From: Opeltia flavorubescens
Lineage: Eukaryota; Ascomycota; Lecanoromycetes; Teloschistales; Teloschistaceae
NCBI GenBank assembly: GCA_000442125.1
Contig: KE546985.1
Coordinates: 124,001 to 188,000 of the forward strand
Reading direction: 5' to 3'
DNA: 64,000 bases
The notes under the pieces are model-generated. The model saw only the letters and a list, made by a program, of their open reading frames with translations. It did no database searches and had not been told where the DNA came from. Positions within the stretch are counted from its first letter, which is position 1; the number at the start of each line of letters is the position of its first letter. A program made the position numbers and the translations under genes. This document shows positions 1-16,179 of the stretch, one piece after another.

Positions 1-3000
1 ATAATTAATATATAGAAGATAATAGAAAGGTTTTCTAAATTTAAAGTACTAATAAATAATATAAACGATTTTATAGACTAATATAAAATTAAAGTAGTAT
101 TAGATTTAATAAATAAATTAGTATTATTTATTTTTAAAATACCGAAACTACTAATTATAGAAAATATTACGAATTTTTAATTATTTTATTATTATCTACT
201 AAATTAATAATTACAAAGCTTACCGATATTATATATATAATAATAATAACGATATTAAAAATATAACCTAGAACCGGCGAGAAAGTAATTATATCTAATA
301 TAAATAATATAATTTCTATATTTTTTAATTAAAGATACTATAATTATAGCAATTTAAAGTATAAAATTAATAGATATATAAAACTAAATATTTTATATAT
401 TTAAAGTAAATACTATTTTAATATAAAAAATAAAATTTATTTAAATAATATAGATTATTTTAAGCTAAAGATATATAAATAATACGGGCAGACTTTTATT
501 ATAATAATTAAAACAGCTATTAGTTATAATAAAAAGATTTTTATAATTTATATATTAGTAATTCGCTTTAAAATAATTATAAATAATAAAAAACTAGATA
601 ATAATATTTATAAAGAAAGTATAAATAAAAAAATGAAATTAATAATTATATTAATAACTAAACCTATATAATTATTATTTATAAATAGAATTTATTTAAA
701 ATATAAAGTAAAAATAAAAGCTGTATTATCTAGAATTAAAAATATAAAACCTAGTCTATATATATAAAAATATCTAAAAAAGCAAATATACTTAAAATAT
801 ATTTTCAAATACCGATAATAATATTATAATAATATTATAATAATAAATACTATAAATACTATATAAAAAAAAAGAATATTAATTAAAAAAATACTAATAA
901 ATTTATATATAAAAAAAAACTAAATATTCTACTAAATAAAATAAATATAGAAAAATTTTTTAAAAAGATTTTAGACTAGATATTAAATTTATTATTATAA
1001 ACGGTACAAGTAGTTTTATTAAAAATAAAAAAAAATCTATTAATATAAAAAATTGTTATTTATACTATAAAAAGGAGTAGTTATAAAATTTATAATAGTA
1101 TATATTAATACTATATAGATAGAATATACTATAGATAATAACTTGTTTATAATAGAATATTTAGAAATATATATAAAAAATTATAGCTATTTATTATATA
1201 TAATAATTAATAACGGCTTTAAAATTAATATTATTAATAATAGGTATACGCGTAAAAAATTTATATAATTTAATATATTAAATTTATTCTATAGCTTTTG
1301 AATATTAATAATAGAATAATAAAATTGTTAAATATATATAATAATATTAAAATTAATATCGATAGTATTATATAATATATACTAGTTTTTATAATAGAAG
1401 ACTATAGATATAATATAATTTTTAGCCGTATATATAAACGTCCAACGAGAGTTTATATATAAAATAATAATAATAAAATTTACGATATTATAATAATAGA
1501 CGAGGATAATATATAAATTATAATTTATATAGTATTAATAAAAGATATAGCTAATTATATAATATAAAAAGTCTTTAAAATTATTTTAAAAGGATAAATA
1601 AACTTAATATTAATATAAAGCGTATTTATATATAATAAAATCGAATAATATAATTAATAATAAGCTATATATTTATTATAATAGAAAAGGTAATAATTCT
1701 TCTTTATTTTTATTAAATAATAATAGAATATTTTATATAAAAGCTTCTATTTAACTATATTTATATATAAAATATATATCTAGAAAATTTAATTTAATAA
1801 TAATATAGTTTATAATAAAATAACTAATTTATATAACTATTATATATAAATATAAAATATAGAAAATACGGTTAATAAATACTATTATTATTAATAATTC
1901 GATTTTAAGCGGTTTAATAAATTAAAAAAGTATTATAAAAAATACTTTTAATATTAAATACTATATTTCTTTATATATTGAATATAATAAATAACTAATA
2001 CTAAAATTTATATTAATTATAAAAGGCGTTAAATTTATATTTAAAAAATAAAAGGGTATTATATATAATAATAGTATATTATTTATAAAATAATATTTTT
2101 TTATAAAAATACTATATAAAAAGAAGATTATATTAGTATAGATATTGATTAAAATTAGATATTTTAAAAATAAAATTATATTAGTCTAATAAATAAAAGT
2201 ATTTTTATATAAATTATAATAGATAACTAGATTTTTTATATTTAAAGCGCTTTATAAAACGGTTATTAGTATATTATAAAACCGATTTAAAAAAGGACTT
2301 TTAGAATAATACTATAATATATATTAAAATCTATAATTTTTAATAAAAAAAAATTTAGGAGTATATTAAATAGTTAATATAATAATATATATAAATAAAA
2401 TTACTATTAAAGATTTTGATTTATTATTAAATATAAATAAATTCTTTAAAAAATTTATAAATATATATATAATTTCTTTTATAGATTTTATTTCTAGATA
2501 TAACTAAATTTATTTAGATTATATAAATCGGAATATTATAGCTATTATAACGTCGTTTAATTTATTAAAATATATAATATTATTTTTAAAAATTATTAAT
2601 TTAGTTATATAATTTATATATATAATAATAAAGCTTTTAGAAAACCTAATTAATATAAAATATAAACTATTTTTTTATAATATTAGTATTAAAAGGTTAA
2701 AATCTAAATATAATAATAATAAAATTATAATTAATATTCGACTATTTATTCTAGAATATATCTAAAATTTTAATAGGGAATTAATAAATCTAGAATTTAT
2801 TAAATATATAATAGATAACGAAAGGTTTTAATTTTATATAATAAAACTACAAATTATAAAATTTATATATAATATTCAAGGAAAAAGACTTAAAATAATA
2901 AAAACTATTAAAATTATAAAATAAATACTATATATTAATATTAATAATACATGTATATTTATTAATATATATATCTATTATTGTATTTAAATTATAAAAT

Positions 3001-4700
3001 TTACTAGTATCGCTAAATTAATTTTCTATTTTTTTTAAAAAGAATATATATTTTATATAAAAACTAAAAGAATAAAATATTATAGATACTTTAAAATAGT
3101 ATTTTATTATAATATCTACTATAAAATTCATTAACTTTATTAATAGTACCGGTTTAATTATTTTAATAATAGATTTAAATTTAATAGAATAAAAAATTGT
3201 ATTATAATAAAATAATAATAATAGTAAATAATATCCGGTTCGTTATAAAAGCGGTTTTTAAAATAAATAAAAAACTAGATATAATACCAGTAAATACGAA
3301 TATTATAATCTATTAAAGATATTAAAAAAATTTTATTTTTAATTTTATAATATTTATTTTTTTATTAAAATTAATATTAATACGCTAATTATAAAATTTA
3401 ATTAAATTATAATAGATTTATCTAGGATATTAATTATTAAATATTTAGTATAAATTTATTTATTTATTTAATATATATTTAAAAAGTAGTATTTTATATT
3501 AAATAGCTTTTTTAAAAAATAAATACTTTTAAATAAAAAGTATAAAAAATTAAAGATTAATAGTAATAATTTTATTGATATAAAGCTAAATACTATATAT
3601 ATTAATAATATCTATATTTTTCTAATAATTATAAAGGAAAAATTAAATAAGACTATATATATATTAGAAGATTCTTATTTTAAAAAATCTAAAAAAATTA
3701 TATAATATTTTATAATATTATAAAAGTCTATAAAACTTTTTTAAAAGAGTTTCTATAAATTTAAAAACTATATATTATAGTTTTTTATATAAATCCGCTA
3801 TTTATTTAAATAATTAAATAAAATATATCTAATAAAAAAAATTATAAATAGTATTAATAAGTAGTAAAAAATTTTAGAAGCGCTATATAATAAAAACGGG
3901 TGTTAAAAGTAAGAAAATCTTTATTAGCGCGCTATAATAAAATATTAGTAAAAGAATATATAAAAAATTACTAGTAATTATATTAAAATATATAAAAAAT
4001 ATTAATTATAATATTTAAAAAAATAAAAAAAAACTTTATACCCGATATAAATATAAATAATATAAAAAAAAATTGGTATTAATACTATATATATATTAAT
4101 TTATAAGGGTAAATAATATTTATTAATTATATACAATAGATTTTTAAATTAAATAAGAAAAAAATAGTATTTAATAGAATAGTAAAAAAGGTCGTATAAT
4201 TATTTTACAAAAAAATTATTTATAAATATAATTATTTTAAAAAAATAATAATAAATAAAAATTTTAAAAATAAAAAATTTATAAAAATACTAGTAAAAAA
4301 GTATAAAGTAATATAAATACTTTTATTATTATACTATTTATAAAAAAATAAATTTATTGGATATAATTATCTATTAATATTAGATATATTATTCGAAATA
4401 ATAAAAGAATAAATAATAAATTATATACGCTATTTTTATATAATTTTATACAAAAATTAAATAATAATTAAAACTTTTATTAATATAATACTATATTATA
4501 TTATATATTAATATAATATAATATTATTAATTAAATTTAATATTCTATAATAGTAAATATTTTTATAAAATATTATATAAATTATATTTAATCGTTTTAC
4601 TATTAAAATAAAATAACTAAAATAAAAAAAAAAATTTTAAAAAAGCTACTATAAATTTATAAAAGATATAAAAGTAAAATAAAAAAAATTTAAAATAACA
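1..4700 (+). mobile_element. Gypsy-A: RIP-degraded Ty3/Gypsy LTR retrotransposon fossil
   Basis: Translated similarity on the plus strand gives the gag-pol order of a fungal Ty3/Gypsy element. There is a zinc-knuckle-like stretch near 1,058-1,100 and a reverse transcriptase at about 2,370-2,850. The reverse transcriptase resembles the fungal group whose palm reads 'NVDEF...F.G' followed by a D-D box. RNase H follows at about 2,850-3,500 and an integrase core at about 3,700-4,450. The copy is thoroughly broken; CpA and TpG are almost absent. No LTR pair was found, so the 5' end may lie left of the window and the 3' end is uncertain (anywhere between 4.5 and 6.4 kb). The family is assigned by eye from spacing and surviving residues, not by a search. 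Confidence 0.7.
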
Positions 4701-6449
4701 AATATTAGATTTATAATAATAAAATTAGTATTAATAATATAATATTTATATATACTATAAAAGAAAAAATATTATATTTATATAAACTATTATTTAAATA
4801 ACTAGAGTTATTTTATATAATAAAAGCAAATTATAAAAAAGAATATTATAAAGTTAAAGAATTAAATAAAATATTAATATTAAAATTATTATTAATAATC
4901 GATTAAAAAGGTTTTATTTAAATAATATTATAAATAATATAATAATAGAAAATAATATTATAGATAAAATTATATAAAAAAAACAGTAAATTAATAATCT
5001 TAATATTATAATACTATTATTAAATTTAAATATATAAGTAGATTTTATAAAAATATAAATATTTAATATAATAGTTATTAAATAATTTTCTATTTATACT
5101 AATTCTAATCCAATTTAAATTTTTATATTTAATATTAAATAAAGTATAAAAATTCGCTATTAGCTAATTTAACGGGAGTTAATTAAATAAAAATTATTAT
5201 TACTTTAATAATTATAATTATTTTTTAAATATATTTAATAATAAATTAAATAATTAATAATTTCTTTATAATAGATATTTAAACTTTTATATTAAACGTT
5301 TTCTTTAATATATAATATATATAATTAGCTATAATTATTATAGATTTTTAATAACGTATAATAATTCTTATTATAGAAAAGTAATAGAAAATATATATTA
5401 TATATAGTAAATAATATTTTAATAATTTAAATACTTTTTATAATTATATAAAGATATTTTAAAATTTTAACTATTATAATATAATTTACGCTATTTATAA
5501 TTCGTTTATATATTATATAAAAAGTATAAAAAATAAAATTAATATTTTTTATAATTTAATAATAATTAACCTATTTTATTATTAATTTTATAAAAATAAT
5601 AAAAAGTTATAAATATTATTTAAAATAGTTGTTTTATATATATATATTATTTAAAAAAAGTTTAATTAAACTAAAAATACTATTTTAAATATATAAATAA
5701 AAATAAAAAAAAAAGTTTTATTTATTCTAGTATTATTTATAATATAATAACCGCAATTTATAAAGCTATAAAAAATATTTTAAATTATATAAAAATAAAA
5801 AGCGCTTTAATTAATTATATTTATAATTAAATATTAAATTTAAAAATCGATAAATATATAATTCTTAATTTTATAATTAAAAACTAAAATAAAATTATAT
5901 AAAAACGTTAAACTATTTTATTAATAATAGTAGTATTAAATTTTAAAAAATATAGATTATATATTGAAAGTAAAAATTTTTTATATTTTTTTATTAAAAA
6001 AATTAGCTAACTAAATATATTAAAACTATTGATTTAATTATAATTTTATTTAATACTAGTAATTTATTATAAATAAAACGAATCGAGCTTTTTTTTACTT
6101 TAAATATATAAACGGTATATTTTAAAATAGATATATTTTTAAATATTAATAGTATATTAAATTAATAAAATACTTATAAATAATTATTAATATTAAAAAA
6201 GTTTATATAAATTTTATTAATATTATTATTATAAAAAATTATTAATAGGTTATTTAATTTTATTATAAAAAATATAATAAATATAATAATTCTTTTTATA
6301 ATTATATTTAATATAGATTTAATTAAGTTAAAATTAAAAATTAATTTAAAAAACTTTATAAAATTCTATAATATTATAATAAAAAATTTATATATTAAAG
6401 GCTTATAAATAAAAATCGATTTTATAAAAAATAAAAAGAATTTTTATTA
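4701..6449. other. AT-rich RIP-mutated sequence without assignable gene
   Basis: No frame, RNA gene or clear repeat boundary is visible here. It may be the 3' untranslated part of Gypsy-A or a separate degraded repeat. The base composition and CpA/TpG depletion match the flanking elements. Confidence 0.5.
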
Positions 6450-6713
6450 TAATTGTAAAATAAATATAATAGTAGAGAAATTGTATAAAAATATAAATAA
6501 TAGTTTAATATTCTACTATTATATATACGGAGTTATATATAAAGAATATATATATATTAATATTTAAAGAGCTATAAATATTAAAGGGAATTTTTTTAAT
6601 TATATAGGCCCCCTTTTTTACTAATATAATATAGCGATATAACGTTTTAGCCGAAGCTATATAACGGTTTTATAATATTATAATAAACTAGATTATTATT
6701 AATTATAATAATA
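6450..6713 (-). repeat. Left LTR of Gypsy-B
   Basis: This segment aligns along its length to 13,886-14,149. Shared landmarks include the block around 'ataatatagcgatata' and the C-rich tract near 6,608-6,617. It is the 3' LTR, given the minus orientation of the element. The exact ends are uncertain by about 10 bp. Confidence 0.75.
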
Positions 6714-9700
6714 TCCCTTTTTTTATAATAATATTTTTATTATTTTATAGTTAGATATTATATATATAATAGATAGCTAAGCCTTTTATATAAAACGCGC
6801 GTATTTAAATATATATTAATTAAATTAATAATTTAAAAATATATAATATTAATATATATTTATATATAAAACGTTTTATTACTATATATAAAATATATAA
6901 AAAATATTATTTTATATATTAAAGATTATTCGATATTAATATTAATATTAGCTATCGCGTTATAATATATTATTAATATTTTTTAATATTTACTAAATAT
7001 TTATATTAAAATATATTTATAGAAATTAATATTATTTAATAGCTCTACTCGATAATTATATTATATTATAATAATTATAAATAATTAAAGTTATTAAACT
7101 TTAAATAATTTAATTTATATTATTAATATTAGAAATTTTTTATTAAATAATATAATTTTATTTTTTATTTATAAATATATAATAAATATTTTTTTTCTAA
7201 TATAAATTTATTTTTTAATTTAGATTTTTATTATTTTTATTATATTTTATTTTCGTTTATTAGCTCTATTTTTTTATAAATTTTTTCTAGCTTTTATATT
7301 TTTTATTATATATTTTAAAGCTTTTAAAATTTTTATAATTAAAAAAACTTTTTAAAATATATAAATACCTAATATTTTAATATTATTAAATACTTTAATT
7401 TTATAAAAAGATTATTATCGTTAATATATTAAAACTAGTATTATAATAAATATCGTTTATTTATTACTACTATTTAATAATTTCTAATAAGAAATAAACG
7501 AAGAATAATTTTACTATCTACTATATTTTTATCTATTATATAAAGTCTAGCGTTAGCTTTAAATATTATACGCGTTATTTTAAATTTTATAAAAAATATA
7601 AACTAGTATATTAAATTTATATATCGCGGTAGTTTTTTTAATTTATATAAATTCTTTAAAAATTTATCTCGCTAGCTAATAAAATTATTTTTACTATTAT
7701 TAGTATTAATATTATTAATAAAAATAAAAAGCGATATATTATATACTACTCGTATATTATTATTCTCTTTAATTATAAACGAATCGAGGTTTAAAATAAA
7801 ATTAAAACGCGGTAAAAAAAGACTATTAGTATTTTTAATATTATTAAAACTATTTATACTTTAAAAAAATTAATTAATATAAATATTAATATAATATATT
7901 TTATTATATATTTATTCTTTTTATTTAATTTCGCGCGTTAATTTTACGCTAAAACTATTTAGATTTTTGATTATTAAAAAGAAATAGTTAAATTTAATTA
8001 AAAAAAATAATTTTTCTTTTATTAATAAAAGTAAAATAAAAAAAAATAGTATTATTATATAATTTTATATTTATTTAACGCTTTATATTTGTTTTCGATA
8101 TTTATTTTCGATATTTATTTTTATATATTTACTTTTATATTTTATTTTCAGGCTTATATTATTTTCGGGTAGTTATAATTTTAAAGTTTATATTTTAATA
8201 AAACTTTTTTTTAATTATAATTTTCTCTAATAAAATATTTTATAATATATATTTTTTAATATATATTCTACTAATAAACTTTAGTAATAATATAAAATTT
8301 TATTTTTATTATTATTTTATAGTTTTAATATTATTTATTATTTTATTTATTATTTTATTTATACGTTTATATATAGTTTAATTATAATTTATCCTTTTTT
8401 TTTATTTTTTTTTAAAGAGCCTTTTTTACTATTATTTAGTAATTTTTTAAAATATATATAATATAAATTTCTTATATACTCGCTAGCTTCTAAAATTCTT
8501 TTAATATTAAACTAGCTATTATTTTTAAAGCTATAATTAAACTATATTACTAAATATTATAGTTTTTTATAATATTATTTTAAATTAAGTATTTTTTTTA
8601 TTTTATATTATTTTTTACCGTTAATAAATAAAAATAGTAGATTTTTTTTATTTATTCTTTCTACTATTATATATAATTCGAGAAAAAAAATATAAAAAAT
8701 AAAATAAATATAATTTATTAATATTAAAAGTTTTAAACGATATAATTATAAATTTACTAATTTTATTACTTAAAAAAATCTATAAAATTTATAATTTAGT
8801 TTTTTTAATAGCTTTTTTATTTTAATATTACGCCTATTTAATTATATTATATTACTAGTAATAAAAAATTTTATAGAATACTTTTATTTATAATATTTAA
8901 ATTATTTTTTTATTATTATTTTCTATTAACTTTTAAATTAAAGATATATATATATATATTTTTTAGTATATTAATATATTTTAGGTATATTACTTTAAAT
9001 ATTATTAATTTAAATATTATTTTCTAGATTAAAATATTTATTAGTAACGGCGAAGAATAATATTATACTAGTAGAAATATATTTACTATTATTATATATA
9101 AATTTTATAAAAAGTAGCTATTTATTTTAATTATTTTAATTATAGTTAATAAAGCCTTTTAAAAATTATTTTAAAATTTAATTATATTATTTAATTTATT
9201 CGTTAATTTATAAATAAAAAATAATATTTAAATAGCGTTTAATTTTTAAATAATAATAAAAAATAAATTAAAACTATAAAATAAAATAAATCCTTTAATT
9301 AGAAATTAGTAATTTAAATATATTATAACGGCTATATACTTTATTAATAAATGTATCCACTAGCTTTTTTATACTTATAATTATCGAGTATAAAATATAT
9401 ATAATAAGCTTTATATAACGGTTAACTATTATAAAAATCGAATTATATATAATATAAAGGCGTTTATATAAAAGTAAATTAATAATAAAATCTATAATTA
9501 AATTACTAAATAGTTTTAAAGGTCTTTTTAATAGTTATATTTCGTTATATAGCTTATATTTTATAGGTTTTACCCGATAGTATATATTATAAATATATAT
9601 ATATAGTACTTAATATCCTTTATTATATTTAATTAAAAATATTTTTAGCGAATAAACTCTAACGTTTTTTTATAGCTAAAGTAATCTATTATAAAATTAT

Positions 9701-12700
9701 TATAATTATATTTAAAAGCTTTTTATCTAATAATANTAAAAAATAAATATTATTTTTTATTATAATAGAGTAATTTTTAATTCTAATACTATTTATAATT
9801 TTTATTAAATTATTTTAGCGCTATATAAACGCTTAATAAATTATTAGGTAATTTTTTTTTAAAAATACTAATTTTTTAACCGTATTATCGAGCTTTTAAA
9901 ACTTTTTTATAGTATAGCGAAAGAATAATAAAAGTATATTATATATATTTTTTAAAGCCGTTTTTTTAATAATTTATCACTTTAATTATAGGTTTATAAA
10001 ATTATTCAAATTATTTAAAAAAATCGACTAAACGTTATTATATATAGTAGTATTAGATTTATAAAATTCTTTTAGCTTTTTATATACTTTAAAACTATAG
10101 GTTTTTATTAATATTTATCTTTTTTTTATTTTAAAAAACTTTTTTTTAATTATAAAAAATAGAATTAATATTTTTATATCGCTTTTTAAAGTATTTTTAT
10201 CTTTTTTTTCTATTAATATTAATAGTATTTTTTAACTATAAAAAGATATAAATAATATAATATTATCGCGCTTTTTTATATAAATATTAAATATATAATC
10301 TTTTATTAAAAATTTATATTTAAAAGTATTCTTTAAAAGTTAACTTTTTTTATTAAAAATATTAGCCTATATTTTTTTTATTATATAATATATTACTATT
10401 ATTTTTTAAATATTTTTAATAACGGTTTTAATATTTTTAAATAATTTTTAAAAACTTTTTTAAATATTTCTAAAATTAATTAATAATATTTTATTATTAA
10501 TTTAACTCTTTTTATTACTTTTTAGCGATATTTTAATATTATTTAAAATTTTTTTTAAACTTTTAGATTTATTTTTATTCTATTTTATAAAAGTTTTAAA
10601 TAAATAGTATTAAATTTTTAAAGAATTTATAATCGGTTTTATATTTTTTTTAAAATTTTTTTAAAATTTTTTAAAATATAAAATTAAATAAATATATTTC
10701 TAATTTAAAATATTAAAAGCGGTATAAATTTTAAACGCGTTATAATCGTTTTTTTATAATATTATATTAATAGAATTTAATTTATCCGGCCTATATTTTA
10801 AATCTAGGTCTAGCCTAATTAGTCGATTTTATTATCTAGTATTTTTATAATTAAGTTTCTTCTTTATAAAAAAATTATAAAGATTTATAGAATTAATAAT
10901 AACTTTTATTTTATAAAAAGCTCCTTTAATATAATATCGCTATTATTTATAGATATAAATAATAGCTAGTATTTTTAAATCTCTAATATTATAATTATAC
11001 TTAGCCGTCGTTTTTTTCTAAAATTAATAGATAATAGGGTACTAGCGAATTTATATACCGGTATTAAAGGGCTATAAAATAATTATTAAAATAGTATACT
11101 TTAAAATATCTATTTTAATATAAATTTAAAGTATATAATCGAATTATTATAAAATAAANGCTATTATAAAACGTTTTTTTAATATTTTAAATATATTAAC
11201 TACTTTTTTAATTAAAATAAATTTAATATTAAATTTTTTTTTATTATTATTTTTTAATAATAATATTAATAGTAGTATTACCTATAAGAATATTTTAATA
11301 AAATATCGATAAAAGTTTATAAATTTAAAAAAATATTATATATCGCGGTATAATTTTAAAAAAAGCTAATTTCTTATATATCTAATACGGGATTTTTTTA
11401 TTATAATATTATTAAAACGAATAATAAACTTTATAAATCTAATTTTATATATATTAAATAAATATTTTTTTAATTTAATATATAATTTATAATATAATAG
11501 TTTTATAAAAACCTTTTATATATATATTAAATATTCGATTTTATTTTCGAAGTAAACTAGTAAATTACTTATATATATTATAATAAAAAAGTCTTGAAAA
11601 TTTTTTAAAATATTATTAATATATATTTAAAAAATAACCAAGGTATTTATAAAATTAAATAATATAATATAATATTTAAAATAGCTATTATAAATATAAA
11701 ATACTATTTTCTATTTATTATTCTTTTAGATTCTAATATAATAATAAATATTCCGAATAATTAAATAAGTAAAAGTTATTATTCTATATAATTTATTTAA
11801 AGCTTTTAGTATTAGAAGAAAAAAATACCGATTTTTAATAATAACTCGATTTAGCCTTTAGTAGTTAATATAAAGATAAAAACTACTATTTTTTTTTTAT
11901 AAATATAATTAAAACGCTAATTTATAATATTAAATAATAGATAAACCTTTTTATTAGATTTTTATTAATATAAATCTATAAAACCTCTAATTTAATAATT
12001 AAAAAATTATATAAAAGTTTAAATAATAGATTACCTATTATTTTAAAAGTATAATTATTTATAAAATATTTAGAGAATTCGTCGGCTTTTTAAAAATTAT
12101 AAACCCTTTTTAAGTCGGTATAATTTTTAGGTAAAATCGCCTTTTTAGCGCTATATAAAGCGATTATATTATTTTTATTATATAACTTTATATTAAAAAA
12201 GTATAATTATTTAAATCCTTTTACTTTTAATAGATATTTTAATTTTTTAGCTAAAATCAGTTTAATATCTATTCCTACTAGAATAGCGCCGAAATCGCGC
12301 TATATCTATTATATATATACCTAATTAATATCTAGATTATATCGATACAATTATAAAAGGCTAAATATAATATTAAAGGACTTAATATTTATTTTAATAT
12401 ATTTATTTATTATTATTTTAAATTTTTTTTTTAAATTAATAAAATTAACCGGAAGTTTATATTTTTAAAAATAAATTAAGTTTATATTATTTAATATTCT
12501 AACCGGCGCTTTAATATAACGGCTATTATATAACTTTAACTTATTTATATAATATTATATTATAAAATTTAGATTTATACTATAATTAATAAATATAATT
12601 AATTTAACTTTTTTTTTTTTTTTAAATAATTATGTTTATAATTAAATAAAATATTTATAGCTCTATTTATTATTAATTTAATAATATAAAAGCGATATTT

Positions 12701-13885
12701 ATTAAATTTTTTTTTTTTTTTTTTTATTTTTATAAAAGTAATCGAATTTTTTAAAATTTTTTTTATTATATTTTTAATAAATAATTATTATTAATATATT
12801 GCTATTTTTATAAAATTTATAATTATTATTTAAACTATATTTTTAGAAATTATATTAGCTTTTATAATTTCTATAATAAGTTATTATTATATTTATATTT
12901 ATCGCCGGTATAGTAGTATTAAATAAACTTTATTTTTTTTTTTTATTTTTATAGCTTCTAAAATTTAATATTCTAGTATTAATATTACTATAACTAGTAC
13001 GCGTTTAATATTATATCTAGATTAATTTAATTTTAATTATCTAATTAATAATCCTTTAATATATTTTTAAAAAGTTAGGTATTTTAAATATTTTATCGGT
13101 TATACTACTCTAAAAAGCATTTTTTAAAATATTTACCCGAATATAATCTAATAAAAACTTTTTTATATAATTTTTAAAGTTTTCTAAATATTTAATAAAT
13201 AAAAAAATATTTAATTTATCGCGGTATTTTATATTAAAATATTATAATATTATTTTAATATTATAAATAATTTAAAAATTAGATTAATTTAATAAAAATT
13301 TTAATTATTCCTTTTAAATTATTTTAAACCTAATATTTAAATTTATTTTTTTAATTCGGTTTTATATATTCGCTAAATAGTAACTAAAGTAGTTTATATT
13401 AAATAAAATTTTTAAAGTTTTTATTTTATATATAATTAAATAAATTTTAAAAATATATTTATATTCGCGTTTAAATAGTATATATTTTATATAATTTTTA
13501 TTTTTATATTAAATAAAGTTAAGAATTTTTAATTTTAATTTTTTTTTTTTTTTTTTAATTTTTAATATATTTAAAATCGTTAATTAAAGTTTTAAAAGTT
13601 TATTATTAATATATAATAATAAATAACTTTAAAAATTTTAATTTTTTTTCGACTTTTAGTATTTCTAATCTTTTTTATTTATAAACTAGAACTTATTCTA
13701 CTTTAAAGGCTCGAATCTTTATATTTAAAATATCGCTAATAAATTTATCTATATTATTATTTTATAATATAACTATATTCGTTAATAATTTTAATCTAAT
13801 TATAAATATAATATTATTATTACTATTTTATATTATAACTTCGCGATATAATTAAACTGCCTTTTATAAAAAATAGAAATATTAA

Positions 13886-14149
13886 AATATAAAAAGAATA
13901 TAATAGTAGAAAAACTATATAAAAGTATAAATAATAGTTTAGCGTTCTATTATTATATATATAGAACTATATATAGANAATATATATATATCAATATTTA
14001 AAAAGCTATAAATATTAAAATAAATTCCTTTAATTATATAAACCCTTTTTTCTATTAGTATAATATAGCGATATAATATTTTAACCGAAGTTATATTACG
14101 GCTTTACGATATTATAATAAATTAAACTATTATTAACTATAATAATAAT
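13886..14149 (-). repeat. Right LTR of Gypsy-B
   Basis: Partner of 6,450-6,713; it is the 5' LTR of the minus-strand element. The two LTRs differ at many sites, mostly of the C-to-T or G-to-A type, so the pair's divergence reflects RIP rather than a clock. No target-site duplication could be read with confidence. Confidence 0.75.
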
Positions 14150-16179
14150 TTAAATAATAAAAAAATAAATATTATTTTTAATAATTATAATAGTAATAGT
14201 TTTTAATATATATATAAAAGTATTTTTAATAGTTTTTATATTTATTTATATATAATAAAATATATTATAATCTTCTAAACTATTAAACTATTTAAAAAAA
14301 TAATTTAAATTATAATTAATAAAAAAAGTAGTATTATATATTATATATATTTAATAAAATCTAATAAAAAAATAAGCCTATAAATAAAAAAGCTGAATTT
14401 TATATAAATAATAAAACGATTTATTATAATAGAATATTAATATATTTAATTATATATATTAAATATTAATAAATAAATATATTAATAGTTTTATAAAATA
14501 TATCGTTTTTATTATTTAAAAAATATATTAAATATTTTTCGTTTTTAATTAATAATATAACTTTAATTTTTCTTTAATATTAAAACTATAATAAATATTT
14601 TTAAATATAATTAAATAATATTTATTATTAAAATTTATAGTAATATTTTAATTCAAAAAGTTTTTAAATATTTAATTAAATATTAGATTTATAAAAAACT
14701 AAAAATAGAAATTAAAATATATAAATAATATTTATAATATATTAATAATTATAATAATTTTAATTAGTTTTATAATAATCTATATATATAAATTTAATAG
14801 TTTATTTAAAATAATCTATTTTATTATATTTTTTATATAAATTTTCGTTTAAATCGAAATTAGTATTTAATTTTTTATTTTTACTATATAAAATTTATAT
14901 AGTGCGATAATTTTATAAAATTCTATTATATCGATTTAAATATTTTTTATTAATTAAAAGGCCGCGATTAAACTAAATATAAAATATTATAAAATTTATT
15001 AATAATATAAATAATAATTATATAAAAATATTATTAAAGGGTAATTACTAGTTTAAAAAATAATAGAATTATTTAAAATAGCGCGGCTTTATAACTAATA
15101 GATATATTTATTGAGTTAAAGATACTATATATATTATAAATAATAAAAAAAATTTAAATAATTAGATTTTATTATTATATAAAGCTAGAATAGTATATAT
15201 TTTAATATTATATAATTTTTATAATATAAAAGGACTATTAAACGGGTTATATTATATAATACTACTATAATATATTAATATCTAGAAAAATAATAAAACT
15301 TTTAGTATTAAAAATAATATAATATATATTATTTTTATTAATATATATTAAAAGATAATTATTAAATTTAATAATCTATTAAAAAATTCTAATAAATATA
15401 ATATAGTATTTTTAAAACTTTTTATTATAATAGAATTAGTTTATTTATCTATTTTAAATATACTAGTTAGTCGTTATCTATAAATATCGCCTGCTATATT
15501 TAAATAGTAGGATATTCTATTTAAAAATAATATTAAAAAACGTTTAAATTTAATAATAACTATTTATAAAACTAGTATAAAATATATTTTTATAAATATA
15601 GCTTTAATAAAAAAGGTTAAACGAGAAATATTTAATAAAAAATTATTTTTCTATTATTATAAATATAATATTAATTTTAATAATATATTTAATAATAATA
15701 ACTTTTTATATTTTAAAACAAAAACTATATTCCGTATAATTAAAGATAATGCCTAAAAAATGCTAGCGACGATAATAAAAGGTAAAAATAAAAAATATAT
15801 AAATTAATAGATATTAATTAAAAGAAAATAATATATTATAAAACTAATTTAATTACTATTAAATTAGTATATATTATTAAATATATATATTAAATAGGCT
15901 TTTTAGAATAATTTTTTTAGATTTTATTAATAAATTTTTTTTAATTAGATTAATAGATATTTAATTTACTATATATATTATTATTTATAACGTTTATTTT
16001 TATATATTTATTTTTCTAGTATTTATTATATATACAGTATCTTTTATATATATAGCTCGATTTTATTATAGAATTATATCTAGTATTTTTATACTACCTA
16101 CGCCTATAATAAAATATTCGAAATATAATTAATATACCGGAGTTAAATTATATAAATATTCTATTAATAAAAAGCTAAA
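14150..16179. other. AT-rich region, unassigned degraded sequence
   Basis: About 2 kb with no recognisable domain on either strand. Some stretches (about 15.1-15.8 kb) keep more CpG and read as long quasi-open frames, suggesting a RIP-mutated coding repeat. I could not assign a family. Confidence 0.4.

Larger units (their letters stand above)
6450..14149 (-). mobile_element. Gypsy-B: Ty3/Gypsy fossil with both LTRs, minus strand
   Basis: Two direct repeats of about 265 bp (6,450-6,713 and 13,886-14,149) bracket about 7.2 kb, a normal length for a fungal Gypsy element. On the minus strand, translation around 12,130-11,650 recovers the segment leading into the reverse transcriptase (the 'PPHRPYDH...PPFGPLY' region of the family) and then the palm up to the part preceding the active site. 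The 5' end is therefore at the right-hand LTR, and gag lies at about 12.8-13.8 kb. Integrase should lie toward the left LTR but was not resolved. The element is structurally whole in outline and heavily RIP-mutated throughout. It retains relatively many CpG dinucleotides. Single ambiguous bases occur at 9,736, 11,159 and 13,978. Confidence 0.75.
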